DNA of 64,000 nucleotides from Sporothrix humicola (Eukaryota; Ascomycota; Sordariomycetes; Ophiostomatales; Ophiostomataceae): positions 248,001 through 312,000 of the forward strand of contig WNYE01000048.1 in assembly GCA_021396245.1 (NCBI GenBank), written 5' to 3'. Positions 32,213-44,900 of this stretch are shown here, in pieces; within the stretch, counting starts at the first letter, position 1, and every line of letters begins with the position of its first letter. The notes beneath the pieces are model-generated. The model was not told where the DNA came from and did not search any database. It saw nothing but the letters and a program-made list of their open reading frames with translations. The translations under genes and the position numbers were made by a program.

Positions 32213-34104
32213 CGTTGATGGTCGGTGTGCTGTTGATCAGCTCTTGTTGCGGAGAATTTTCGGTGTGACAGTTTTGTCGAGATGGTTGTAGGTCGAAACA
32301 AACGATTTCGCCACTGACGCTGGAAGGAAAATATAACAGGAAAATTTGTGGGTGCTAGATCTTCTTATGGGAACGCCGTCTCTGACGTATTCTCCGCGCC
32401 GCTTATGACTAAGATATCGAAATGGGAGCCAGAAGCCGATTGAAGGCAGAAAGTCACAATTGCCAAGCAGAGAAACGAAGCAAAACGAGGCAATCTTCTC
32501 GATGGAGGCTCTTGTCGATACTGTCGTAGACGAGTGGGTACAGTGAACCCCGCGATGATGAAAAGCGTCAAGGGTCTGTGATCTGTCGTGGGTCGTTGTC
32601 GAATGAGAATAATGCTGCGAGAACTGTAGAATCAGGTGCAAATGGTAGGAGAAAATGGTGTAAAAGGAATAAAGTTAAAGAAGACTGAAATCTAAAATTG
32701 TTGTCACAAATGTCAAAATAAGAGGGAAAGTAAGGAGGGGAAGGTACGACGTTCAAAAGTTTTGGCAGGAGCGACTGTGACAAAAAATTGGGTGGGACAA
32801 AAAAATATCAAAAATAAAAAAAAAGTTCCATAGGATTTCTTTATCGGCCTCTCTTAGTGGATAGGAAGGCTTCTAGAAGGTGGGGCCTTTGGGGGCTTTA
32901 GGGCCGTTTGGGCTGCGATCTGTGTTGGCGGTTTAATGGGTTTGGGATGCCTGAATGCCTCCCACATCAAATACATCACATTCATGACCAAATGGGAAAG
33001 AGGAGAGATGCCTTTTGCTGTGGAATTTTGTTACTGTCACTTTACGAAAGAGCCCCTTCTCATTCTGATAAAGAACCCATTGGAAAAAGGCAGGCCCTTC
33101 CCACCCACCTGCCAAAATTGTCACCGTGACCAGGCAAGGCCAATCGGATTCCGTGAGAATGTGTATTTGCGGCTGTCTTTTAAGCCGGGAAGGCGCAACC
33201 GTGTGGCAGATGTTACCAGCTGCCGAGAAGGCGCGAACCTTTTGCACAATCCATGCCCTAGTGCTTCCTTCCGTTTACGTAGAGAAAGTATGGAAATGGT
33301 GTGAAGTTGCACATTGCACCTTCCTGAGAGCGTCTGCCCAGTTCAAACACACCTGCCTGTAATGCGACAGACTCTCGCGTGCCTGCGAGCCTGCCCAACC
33401 AGAGCCATTCGAGCCTTCCTCGCCATCATAATAGGTCATAATTCGCCTCTTGGGGCGGTTTTACTGCCGCTTGGTCCGTGCACCAGCACTTCCGCCCATG
33501 CCTGCTTCTCAGGCGCGCTACTTCTCTTTTGGGGTCATTCTGCCTGTCTGGCGCCCGAAACTCCTCTTTTGCAGGCACGTCTCCGCCGACCAGTCAGCCC
33601 AGCACAACGGCGGCAAGCACCCCAGCCCGTCTCTCCTTCCCCCGTTTGACCCCAAGGCTGACGATACATCGTCTCTTTCGACCCTTTCAACCTTTTGCCA
33701 TCGAACATCAACAAAACAACTTCATTTTTGCATCATCAGGGCATCAGCATCCTATCTATCGCATCGTTTTCACCCTCACTCTCCATCTTTTTGCATCCGC
33801 GGCTCTTGTCTCGGCCGACCGCATCCCGACCATTCCATCCGGCATTCCTTCGATCTTCAAACCCCGATCCAACATCTATTTTAAGTCGGATTATCGTGAC
33901 ATTCCACGACACTTGACAACATTAATCCTTGCTGCATCGACACACATACCTATCCTCACACATAGCCGAATCGACACCCCGTCCGAACGGCCCACGACGA
34001 ACGCCCACGCGTTATACCTCCCTCACCCCGAGCTCTCCCTGCGCCTTCCCGACATGACTCGGCCCCTTTCTCTCACTTCCCACTGACCTCTGAACGGACG
34101 CCCC
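32213..34104. promoter_or_regulatory. Divergent promoter region, REI1 / HECT ligase
   Basis: This is 1.9 kb between two outward-reading genes. From 33480 to 34050 the plus strand is pyrimidine-rich with many CCATC/CATCC-type words, like a long 5' leader of the HECT gene. The REI1 side (32213-32800) is purine-rich on the plus strand, i.e. pyrimidine-rich on the coding strand. No coding region was recognised. Confidence 0.5.
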
Positions 34105-37100
34105 ATGACCAGCCAGGCGCCACGGCCGTCCGCATACGGCGGCAGAGACGGCAGTAGCAGTGGTGATGTGGAACTCCTTGCCGGCCTGTGGGAGGAGGCC
34201 CCGTTCGCGAGGTTGCCTTGGGACGCGCCGGCCGAGTTGCGTGAGCTGGTCGATGTGGTCGATAGCCCCCGCCGGGTCTACGCTATTCACCAGGCCAGCC
34301 GGCGCCACCACTTTCAACTGATCGTTCAACTGTGGGTTGCCGTTTCCCTTTTCATATGCTCTTCGCTCTTTTCCTGTTTCCAATCTAACTAATCGTTTTC
34401 AGGTACATTGTCCAGCTTCGTGAGGGCTGTAACTCGGCCACTTGCATCAAATCGACATGCCTGACCGCCCGCGCACGACTCGCCGGGAAAGCACCCCTTC
34501 GCAGATACAACGCGACAAGCGCACGCACACTTGCCGTCCACCTCGCCAGCCAGAACAACGCAGAGGCTGGCCTCTGCGCGACTTTGAGACTTCCTCGTAC
34601 AGGACCAACAGCATTAAACACGCTCCACTTCGCGCCAAAGTCCTTCCCGCCAAACCACGAGTTCGGTGATACAGGAGGTTATAAGTCGTCTCCTACCGGA
34701 CTTGGCCGTAGCAGCTCGTCGAACCGGCCAACAAAGATGTCTAAGAGCTCTAGGACCAGCACACGAGGCACGGACAGTCCGAAATTGGATAGGGCGAAGG
34801 CGGAGACGGATAATATAGAGAAGCCGGCGAAGACAGATAAGGCAAAGAAAGAGAAGTCACAACCAGAACAGTCTTCAAAACCGGCAACAGCTCAAGCGTT
34901 TATTGCTGCCACTCGCAACGACAGCGGCCTCGAGGCGAAGTTTACAGCCAAGGACCGGCCAGTAAACAAAGACTACAGATCTCTGGCCGCCAACATGTTT
35001 GGCACGGTGGCATTTCGGATGCTTGAATGGCTGACGCCTTCTGGCGTCGAGGCGATGACCGAGGCAGCTGGCATCATGCAGGGCTGGCCCCAGACGATCT
35101 TGAAGAAGGAAACTCCAGTCGCATCTGAGGGATCAGTATCCGGCCACGCGTCAGATCAATCTCACCCGCCCACCCCCAATGTGCTTCCCGAAAAGGCAGA
35201 AGTAGATGCCGACACCTCTGCGGACGCCCCAAAGGAGCCATCGGAAACGGAGGACCAGCAGCCTCCCCTATCGCCTTCAGACGAACCTACAGACACAGAC
35301 GCAGACACGACTGCCAACGCAAGCGGAAATGCAGTGCGCAATGCCAGCGCTCGTATGCGCGCATCGACATCCGCACTACAATCGCAGCGGAAGCTTTCCG
35401 TGGACCCCTTTGCGGCAGACTCCGACGACAACGCGGGAGTCCGCTCTCCCCTCTTGCCAGGTGTCCAGGGTGACAACCTTAACAGTATTCCGCCGCCGCC
35501 GAGATCGCTTAAGAACCCGACCCCTAACAATATTCGCCCCATCTCCCAGCTGTCCAACGCAGGCTTCTTCGACAGTGTGACATTGGAAAAGATGCCACCT
35601 CTCAAGGCATCGCTGGAAACGACACCGAAGACGGCACGGACGCAGACCGAGATTTTAATGCACAGCGGTAGTGATACGAGCCTGCCACAGTCGCGGTCAT
35701 CGTCCTCTCGCTCTCTCTCCCCAGACCGCTCTTCGTCGAACCAGTCGTCTGCCGCAAACGACGATGATGGGGAGGCTGATGTCGATGCCAATGCCGACGA
35801 CGATGCTGCCCTTGACGCCATGCTCCCGCAGACATTGACACGGCTGAACGCCGAGGTTGTGGACTTTGTGTGCGATGTTTTGCAGGATGACTTCACGCAG
35901 GAGACGCACATGCTTGAGCCACCTGTGGTTAAGCAGTTCCACAAACATTCTCGAGGCAGCCGCTCGGCTCCTCTTAAACGGAAACCGAAGCAACAGGGCC
36001 AACGGCATGGACATCTTACTCAGGAGTGGCGCCTGTTCGTTGAGCAGAGCCTCTTCTACGTCTTGAGTGATCCCCATGCCCTTATCTCCTCGTTCACAAA
36101 GCAGGACCAGCTGTACGATACACAAACCCTTTGGTACTGTATGCTCCGACTCACACGTGTTGCGCCGAGCCTCGTGCTTCACAGCTTGTGGGTTGCGGCT
36201 GGGTCTCTACTTACGCCCACCAAGACGCTTTTGGCACAACGGCTGCCAGATGTGAATCTCCCACAGAGCAAGCAGAAAGAGCTGCTCACTGATGTTGAGG
36301 CAGGGATGCTCATGTCCATCTGCTTGCACGCACTCGTTGCGGTTGCGCCACTGGTTAAGAATGAGACGCAGCTCTACGATATGTCTCGCATTCGCTCGCA
36401 GGGCCTCAGTCTTGCTGGCAGTGGCCTGGTTGCTAGACAGCCCGCCGAGCTGTGTCTCCAGTACGACGATGCGTTTTCTAATGATCTGGCATTGCGTCTT
36501 GCCCGCCTCTTGTTCTCAGCTATTGCAGCACAACGCACTTTCAACGGCAACGCTGCGACGACAACGACAACGGCTACATCGGACATACTGGCGCCACTGT
36601 TTTCACAGCTGGATTTCCTCAACTTGGACGCCGCCTACATCCTCAATTTTTCCTTCCCTGACCGTTCGCTGCACGAGACCAGAGTGCCCACTCTGCTTTT
36701 GGACTGGGCCCGTTCAGTAATGCTTGACGAGTGGAATGGCTCGCCCATTGTTCCTGGCGAGGGTCGTTTTGGCGGTGCTCTCGCGCTCATTTCTGCCATC
36801 TACGAAAAGCGCCAGGCTCTTCTCATCGGCGATGTCCAGTTCCGCTCAGAATATTTTGCTGAACGACTGGACGAGATTGAAATTCCGATTGCATGGCTGT
36901 CGTTCACGTCCACGCGGAAGCAGCGCCACCTTCTCGACTTTCCCTTCATGTTCAGCCCGACCTCACTCGTGACATACTTCCGTGCCATCAATTTTTCACG
37001 CATGAGCCGCTCCTTTGAAGAGTCCAGCTCTCTCGCGAGCCGTATGAATGCGATTGTATCTCCCGGCAGCCTTGTTATTACCACGCACCATAAAAAGATC

Positions 37101-38363
37101 CTGCAGGACCGCCTCAAGATGGCCTCGACCAAGTACCTCGTCCTCGCTATCGACCGCAACAATATTCTCCAGGACGCCTTTGACCAGCTGTGGCGCCGGG
37201 AACAGCGCGAGCTCCTTCGGCCCCTCAAGGTCCGTCTTGGCGAGGGCAGTGGTGAAGAAGGTATCGATTCAGGTGGCGTACAGCAAGAGTTCTTCCGCCT
37301 GGCCATTGCGGAGGCCCTGAACCCCGACTATGGCGCCTTTACAGTCGACAGCCGGACCCACATGGCCTGGTTCAATCCAACAACGCTGGAGGCCGACTGG
37401 AAGTTTGAGTTGATTGGCCTGCTGGTGTCGCTCGCTCTTTTCAACGGCATTCCGCTGCCGGTCACCTTCCCCAAGGCGCTCTACCGCAAACTGCTTGGCG
37501 AGCCCGTCAACGAGCTGCACCACATCTCGGACGGATGGCCTGACCTAGCAAGCGGTTTGACAACGCTCCTGGAATGGAACGAGCAAGATGGTGCCGTTGA
37601 GGATGTGTTTGTGCTTACATACGAGTTTTCTGTCAACATGTTTGGCCAGTCAGTTTCTCGCATTATGAAAGACGACTGCGCATGCTGGCCAAATATCCGC
37701 GAGAGTGTCCTGTCGAGAGCGGTGCCTGAAAGTAACTCGGAGACGGCCACCCCTACCCCTACCGGGCCCGAGCCCGCGGAAGCTCCCAATGCAGCATCAA
37801 CCCAATCACTGACCGACGGCAACCCTGGCGACGACGCCCCGATGGTGACAAGCGAGAACCGCAACGCCTATGTTACCGACTATATCCGTTACCTCACAGA
37901 CACGTCGGTCCGCGCTCAGTACGAGGCGTTTGCGCGTGGCTTCCGCAAGTGCCTGCACCCCAAGTCTCTGAAACTGCTCACACCCGGGCTTCTGCAATCC
38001 ATTCTCGAAGGCCAGCAGGACATTGACATTGACGAGCTGCGGCAGCACGCAAGGTACGTGGGATGGGACTCGAGCCACGCGACGGTGCGCGATTTCTGGT
38101 CTATCGTGTCTGAGTTTGGCGATCCAATGAAGCGCAAGCTGCTCGAGTTTGTGACAGCGAGCGACCGGATGCCGGTAGGCGGCGCCAAGACGATTCAGTT
38201 TGTGATCCAGCGCAACGGCGAGGAAGAAGCTGTGGGCGGCCATTTGCCAACAGCGTACACATGCTACGGCACGCTGCTCTTGCCCGAGTATCCCGATCGT
38301 GACGTGCTTCAAGAACGGCTGGAGATGGCTCTGGAGAACTCCAAGGGTTTTGGATTCTCATAG
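34105..38363 (+). CDS. hul4: HECT-type E3 ubiquitin ligase with AZUL zinc finger (Hul4/UBE3A-like)
   Basis: Exons are 34105-34331 and 34403-38363, giving 1395 residues. The 71-nt intron (GTGGGT donor, CTAAC branch point, CAG acceptor) splits the AZUL domain, which is visible only after splicing. AZUL (amino-terminal zinc finger of UBE3A) spans about 65-140 with Cys85, Cys90, Cys95 and Cys134 and the fungal signature APLRRYNATSARTLAVHLAS. A disordered Ser/Asp-rich part (about 160-480) is followed by a helical middle. The HECT domain is at about 985-1395: GIDSGGVQQEFFRLA, and the catalytic Cys1363 in AYTCYGTLLLPEY. A low-complexity Pro/Thr/Ala insert at about 1178-1228 lies between HECT subdomains, a variable site. 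HECT enzymes take ubiquitin from an E2 onto the catalytic cysteine and pass it to a substrate. Yeast Hul4 lacks an obvious AZUL, so orthology by name is approximate. Confidence 0.88.
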
Positions 38364-38874
38364 ATATTTGAGACAGGAAGAAGGGGGAGAGAGGAGAAAA
38401 GGGTGGCGGGGAAAGGCAAGATTACGATAGATAAGATGGCATGTCCTTTGACATCAAATGAGTATTCAGTCTGCTTTTAACTTACATGGGAGTTTTATTT
38501 CAAGCGAGGGTTTGGGTTTCGGCTGTATAGTTTATGGTTGCCGCATGGATTACCTATAGGGCGCTTTCATTGCATTGGAGGCATGGCTTTGAATTTCTCT
38601 CATTGCACGGGTTTGTTTTCTCCTTCTCTAATATAATAATTTTTCAGTGAACATTGATCAAACAAGACTCGAGGTACGATAAAGTGAAATTTCTTGATTT
38701 GTCCATAATTTTCCATTTATTTTGTAGTCCCTTCCAAGCCCAGTCCCAGTCACAGAACACAGGGGTATACACAAAACGTCCAACGAGCCGTCTGGAAGGC
38801 ATCGTCGTATTTGAATTTTATTCTATACATGTCGCCTCATTTTTTTGACTTTAAATTTTGACCATCAACACCTT
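38364..38874. other. Convergent intergenic region, HECT ligase / CCT5
   Basis: This 511-bp shared 3' flank becomes AT-rich towards 38600-38870, as expected for polyadenylation regions. No gene was found. Confidence 0.6.
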
Positions 38875-40787
38875 CTAGAAGTCGTCCTCGCCTGAGCCGC
38901 TGATAATGACATTGTTCACCTTGAGCACCATCCGGCACAACTGGGTGGCCAGCATCAGCTGCTGCTTCTTGCCGATAAGCGGGTCAATGACAAAGGCCTC
39001 CTTCATGTCGTTGGAGCCGAGGCCCATGCAGTCGACGCCCAGACGGCCGCGCGCAGCACCGCCCTGTGCCTTGATCTGCTGGCTCTTGACCTCGGCCAGC
39101 GTGGCAATGGGGTTGAGGCCCGAGTTCTCGGCCAGGGCCATGGGGATGGCGTCAAGCGCCTCGGCGAAAGCGCGCATGGCGTACTGCTCGAGGCCGGGGG
39201 TCTGGACAGCGGCGTCCTCAACAGCCAGCGAGCAGGCAATCTCGGCAGAGCCACCACCGTAGACGACGCGGTTGTCGCGCACCAGGTTGCGGACGACACA
39301 CAGGGCATCGTGCAGAGAGCGCTTGGCCTCGTCGATGATCATCTTGTTGCTGCCGCGGACAAAGACGGTGACAGCACGGGTGTTGGCGCACTCCTCGATA
39401 ACGAGCATCTTCTCACGCGTGGTGCCAAAGGTCATCTCGCGGACAATGCCGGCAGTACCGAGCTTCTCGGCCGTCAGGTCCTCGAAACGCGGCACAATGC
39501 GGCCGTTGGTGGCAATGGCGATCAGCTCAATCTCCGGGCCGCCAACCCAGCGCACAGCGGGCAGCTGGTTCTGCAGCAGCAGGTGGTTGGCCTCGTCGTC
39601 GAAGCCCCACTGGCAAATGACAAGGTTGGCGCCGGTGTCCTTGATCTGCTGGATCATCTCGATAAACTTCTCGTGCTCGTAGTTTTGCAGCTTGCGGAAC
39701 TCCTCGACGGACGTAATGTCGAGCTTGTGCTTGGTCTTGGGCTTGGGCGGCTCAAAGGCGCAGGTCAGGATGGCCATCTTGGCGTCGTGGACCTCGGAGG
39801 GCATCTGCGGGTGGGAAAAGTCCTTGTCGATAATGACGCCCTTGACCAGCAGCGAGTCCTCGAGCGCACCGCCGACCTTGCCGTCGACCTTGATCAGCTC
39901 AAAGTCGACATCCTTGCGCTCGAGATCGGCCACCGACATGACGGCGTCGACGGCAATCTTGGCGAACTGGTCGTGGGCCTTGGAGACAATCTTGGAGCCC
40001 AGACTGGTGCGGGCGACCTTGGTCAGGTTGGTGACGTCGTCGGGACTGAAAGGCAGGACGTCGGCGATCTTGTCAAGCTCGGCGACGGCAATGTCGCACG
40101 CCTGGTCGTAGCCGTCGGCAATGCGGATGGGGTGGATGCCCTTGTCGATCAGCTCGGCGGCCTGCTCGAGCAGAGCACCGGCCAAAACAACGACGCCTGT
40201 TGTGCCGTCACCAATCTCGTCGTCCTGCGACTTGGAGAGCTCGACCAGCAGCTTGGCGACGTGATTTGTGACCTCCATCTGCTGCAGGATGGTGGCGCCG
40301 TCGTTGGTTACTGTGATGTCGCCATCGGGCGAGATGAGGATCTTGTCGAGGCCGCGAGGACCGAGCGACGACTTGACAATGTTGGCCACTGTCCGTGCCG
40401 CGAGGATGTGGGATTTGACCGCCTCGTTGCCATACTGCCGCCGCTTCTTTCCTTGGCTGTAGTTGTTAGTTTGTGTAATGAGACACGGGAGGGCAGTCCG
40501 TCCAAATTCAGGCGGAAACTCACTCTCTAACGACAATAAACGGCCGGCCCTGTTCATCCTGAATCACCGACGCTGCAGCATGTTAGTACGTTGTCGAATC
40601 TCGCGATAGGGCGCCCCAACAGCTTCCAGGAACTCCCAGGAAGCCAATCGGGCCTGTATGAGGGCTTGCATACCGTTGGAGAGGTCGAGATCTGTGTTTT
40701 GGGCGACAGGTTAGCTTGCTGACCAAACAACGTAAAATAGGGGCAAAAGCAAAAGGGGCGGGGACAATGGCACGCACTCATCGCCAT
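38875..40787 (-). CDS. CCT5: T-complex protein 1 subunit epsilon (CCT5)
   Basis: This is a subunit of the eight-membered cytosolic chaperonin TRiC/CCT, which folds actin, tubulin and other proteins using ATP. Four coding exons on the minus strand are 40778-40787 (10 nt), 40674-40691 (18 nt), 40524-40572 (49 nt) and 38875-40456. The introns of 86, 101 and 67 nt have GTGCGT, GTATGC and GTGAGT donors with CAG acceptors. The joined N-terminus is MAMNLDLSNASVIQDEQGRP, followed by FIVVRDQGKK, the expected CCT5 start, and the product is 552 residues (yeast 562). Chaperonin signatures include SSLGPRGLDKIL, the nucleotide loop GDGTTGVVVLAG at 108-119, and DKDFSHPQMP. CCT5-specific segments include TKHKLDI.SVEEF and CQWGFDDEANHLLLQN. 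The gene is divergent from MED13, with 1.16 kb between the starts. Confidence 0.95.
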
Positions 40788-41683
40788 GTTGGAGGAGAAT
40801 TGCAGTCTCTGCGAGACCAAACGACTATAAAGGGGAAATGCGTATGTTCTGGGGGGGTGTATGTCGGCGCCCGCAGGTGTTTTCGTGGGAAATTGGGGGA
40901 TGTTGTGTTGAGGTCGAAAAGGCGGCTGCGTTTTGGTGAGGAAGCTTTGTTCAGTGTCGATGCTCTTCTAGGCAGTTCCAAAGCGGATCGCGGGCGCTGA
41001 AATTTGATTTTTGTGTTCTGCCTGCCCAAGCTGCTCTGTTTGGCTTTTGCCTCTGCCCCTCGTTCTTGCCTGGCCAAACCGCCCCAGCGCCCCTTGTTTC
41101 CTGCCAAAAATGTGCCTGTCTAGCCGCATCACGTGTCTTATCTTATCAGTTGACTCTGGCAGTCGCTCCACGCGTTAGGTAAGCCAGGCTGGCGAATGGC
41201 GCATACCCCTGGAAAGTACGGACGGACGTATCTTATTCCCCTGCAGCACCTTCCGCGCCGGCCAAACCCCACAGAGACAGTAGCGCCTTCCGCCATTGGC
41301 ACTGGCACAGCGCTAACAGACTTGGCCGGTCACTGGCGGAAAGAGCGACACACAGCACACTGAATGGGTGCTCAGGCGAGCGACATCAACATCGCGCCTC
41401 GATTTTCTGTTGTCTTCAGCAATTTGGCTACAACAGCCTTTGCGCATCCACTACCACCCCACAACCCGCACACGCCCTCGTGCGCATCTCCACGAACGGC
41501 CGTCGACTGCTGCAGCTTGCGGCTCATCCGGCTTGCCACCGCACCATCCGAATCAAGCCCTATTATCGGCATCATTTCCGACGAGGAACATCACGACTAT
41601 TTTTGAGCGTCGACATCAACCATCGACGCATTTCCTCCTATTCTCGTCCCACACACACTTACAGACACACCGCCCACCCGGCG

Positions 41684-41749
41684 ATGGAGTCCAGTCCCCT
41701 ACGGATCTGGACCATTTCTTCATCGAACCTCTGCCTCCCAACAAGTTAA
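41684..41749 (+). promoter_or_regulatory. uORF 1 in the MED13 leader
   Basis: ATG at 41684 opens a 21-codon frame ending in TAA at 41747-41749, upstream of the MED13 start and in a different frame. If the leader extends this far, it could reduce initiation at MED13. Transcription of this point is assumed, not seen. Confidence 0.4.
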
Positions 41750-41848
41750 CGAACTTGACTTCCGCAATCCTCCCATTCCTATATCAGATATCCGATCTCG
41801 GCCTTTTTTGACATTCCTCCCCCTCTCCCGCCGCCACGGCGCGTGCAC

Positions 41849-41875
41849 ATGCCCCGCCCGGGCGGTCTGCCATAG
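41849..41875 (+). promoter_or_regulatory. uORF 2 in the MED13 leader
   Basis: ATG at 41849 opens an eight-codon frame ending in TAG at 41873-41875, 70 bp before the MED13 ATG. It is close enough that the MED13 transcript almost certainly contains it unless an intron removes it. Confidence 0.45.
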
Positions 41876-41945
41876 ACCAGACGCCGCCGCGTCCCCTTCC
41901 CGCCCCAGTCGGCTGGGTGGCCGCGCCCAGGGCCTGCCCCGGCGA

Positions 41946-44900
41946 ATGGAACGCGACATGGAAGTCGGCGAATATGAGACCAACACGTTGGCCATCTCCA
42001 ACATTGCGTCCATCGCCTTCCGCTTCTACCGTCATGTGGCCTCGGCATCTGCGGCCCAGTTTCCCTTCTCGCCGTCCGATGTAGAGAAGTCCCTACGCCA
42101 CGATGGCCATCTCGTGTTTGCAGATTCGCGACGGAATGGGATCTGGTGTTTCCGGCTTCTGCGCAAAGAAGGCTCGGCCATTGGCTCCCCAACAAAGTCT
42201 GAGCTCAATGCTACAATCGATGTTGGCCCCTACAAGCTGACAACTGTCTCTGAAGGCGCTTTTGACCCCAGCAGCCTCGTCCTGGGCAAGCCAGCCACGG
42301 GAACAAACGCCAACCCAATAAACACTCCAAACAGCTCGGCCTCGTCATCTGCAAACTCGACCGCACTCCACACATCCTTTGGTCTCTCTGGGCTTCCTGG
42401 CGTTGTCGATGCGCCGTCATCTCAAGGCACATCTGCAAGCAGTGGACATGATGGCGAGATATTACAAAACGGAGGCTCGATACAGCCATCACAGGGACCA
42501 CAAGGCCAACAGACGTCTGAGCCACGATCTGCATTTCCTTCTGTGCCTACGAAAGTCGTCTACAATTTCTTCATGTCTGCCGTCCTCGCTAGCTTGTCGA
42601 CTGCCTACTGCTCTCACGCCAAGGCCATCGCCCTCAACAACCGCACGTTTTTGTTACCGCCACTCGATCCATTATGGGACGGCAATGAGAGCAGCCGAAC
42701 CGACAGCCGTTCGCTTGTTGCAACGCTGCGTATCACTCTGACTACGGCCGGCTCTCTTTTGGTCGGACTGTCGCATTCTTTGCTGCGCGGGATGGGCTGC
42801 TCCGAGTGGGAATGCTATGCCGGCGTGCCTCCCCCTGGCTCTGCCGTTCTCACAGCGCCCTGGGGCAAGTTTGCGACTGTCCAAGACGCATACCCTCCGA
42901 TAGTCTCTTCCGACGACAGCCGGTATGCCCTCGCACGCTTAAAACGGAATGGCGTACCACTGCCGGCAGTGCCGCATGGCTGGAAGAGCTTTGTGTCCAA
43001 GATGCTCGAGATGCGCGGCACGTCGGCCAGCGTCCTGCAAGACTCGACCTGGCTGCAGCTCGAGTTTGTTCTCGACGATGAACCGCAAAATGGAGACTCT
43101 GGAAACCAAGACTCTGTTGTCATCTTATGGCCCTCGGTTCTATGTTTCTGGTGCCTCGAGGACTCGCTCGTTACGGTTGCACCGTTTCAAAAGCTGGACC
43201 CGCTCGCTGACTTGCGTGAGGCGTATCTAGAAGAGCTGCGCGCGGAAGAAGCTGCGTCGCGGCCCAAGGAGGTTGGAAAAGACGAAGATGGAGCAGCCGA
43301 GGACGTCGTCATGGAAGATGTGCAGACTGTCTCTAGTATCGGCAAGGGAACACAGTCTGACGGGCCGTCGCCCTTGGGTGTACGGCATCCTCTTGGGCCA
43401 GTAGGCGGAACAGCGGCAGCTGGAGCCATCTACCCAACACCACCCGATGGCCTTTTGGGCATTGTAGGCCAGACGCCGACGTTTGACGGCTCAACCTCCA
43501 GCCCTGGAAACCTCGCTGGCACCAGTGCGCCAGTGGACCTGGAGGCAACGTCTGGACCCGAAGGCGAGATCTGGCCAAATATCAGTGCTCGGCAGGACGA
43601 GCAAGACCAGCCCTTCATGGGCGAACCAGATAATCTCTTGGGCGGCGATCTTGGCGCAGACATGTTTGGCGATGACATTACGGACGCCGATTTTAACTTT
43701 TTCGACGACACGAAGCAAGCCGACGGCGCCAATTCCGCTGCGGCCATGGCTGGTCCATCGTCCGGTGCTTCTGCTGCGGCTCTTGTCTCGGACAAGATGG
43801 ACGTGGATTTTAGCGGCCAAAACGAATCAGCTCCTGCAAGTACACAGCCAGACTCGGAGATGCAAAGCGCCCCCCAAACAGACACAAACACAGAAGCCAC
43901 TCCACAGATCAAATCGGAAACGCCTTCTATGCCGCCACCACCACCTCCGCCAGCACCATCACAACAACCGTCTACGGATGGCGAGACATCAGCCGAAACA
44001 GGCAACAAACCGTCAGACTCGGCCGTCTTCACAAAGCCCGAACTTCGACATGCACGCAGTAATCTTGTGGACACTAGAAAGAACGGGTCTAAGCGGTCGC
44101 CGAGCCCTTTCAACGCCATGACTGTGTTCAAGCGTGTCCGGGCCATCGCCGAGGCAAATAAGGGCCTTCCCGTTGGTGCAGCACGACAAGCTCTGCCGCC
44201 ACAGCCTGGAAAGCTGTTTGAGGGCCTCAAGTTCACCGAGTTCATGATCCAGAACAACAAAAAGTACGAGCTCAACGGCAAGTTCGGCTTCAGCTGGCCC
44301 CATCCCGAGGCCGACATGCAGTCCGATCTGTCGTCCGCCACATCGCCAACAGCTTTCCGGCGGCCGCTTAAGAAGCCGCCAGGCCTGTCGGACTCGTCGC
44401 CGCAGTTTGCAACTCTTATCTCGAGCATAACACGCGGGCTAAAGTCAAGTTCTCTCCACTCGGCCACGGCAGCCACCAGCCCTCTTCTTCTTGAGGATAG
44501 CGGCGACACGTCATCCAACTCATCCAGCTCGAGCTCGTCTTCGGAAGACTCGGACGACGATGAAGCGCCACTCGCAGTGACGGCCGTTCACAGGAAAATG
44601 CGTGCGCGTGCCATGGCCGAGTTCGTTCCGTCGCCTGAGGCAGCCAAGGGGCTTTCCTTAGCGTACAGCGAGGGCGTCTGGGATTTCCCCATTGCGCGCT
44701 TCTTTGCTGAGCCTCTGCCACCACCAAACGAGCTTAATTATGCAGACGACGACATTGTCGATGTTGCACAGATCCTCACGCAACAAATCACCCACGCAAC
44801 CATACGATCCGTCTACAATGAAGACGACGGCCAGGATCTACAGAAATCCAAGCTGCGCCAGACCCTGCTGCAGCGCATCCGCTACTCGGTTGCCACTCTG

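Larger units (their letters stand above)
40788..41945. promoter_or_regulatory. Divergent promoter region, CCT5 / MED13
   Basis: This is 1.16 kb between the CCT5 start (-) and the MED13 start (+). The MED13 side (41360-41940) is C-rich and contains at least two upstream ORFs. There is no TATA box that I trust on either side. Confidence 0.5.

Noticed and set aside
33314..34086. Several open frames of 75-200 codons before the HECT gene
   Set aside because: The translations are Pro/Ser/His-rich products of a pyrimidine-rich leader and overlap each other in different frames.
39310..40530. 406-codon open frame on the plus strand
   Set aside because: It is antisense to CCT5, with a low-complexity Leu/Gly/Val/Asp-rich translation produced by the codon bias of the real gene.
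43430..44518. 362-codon open frame on the minus strand
   Set aside because: It is antisense to the low-complexity middle of MED13; no conserved sequence.
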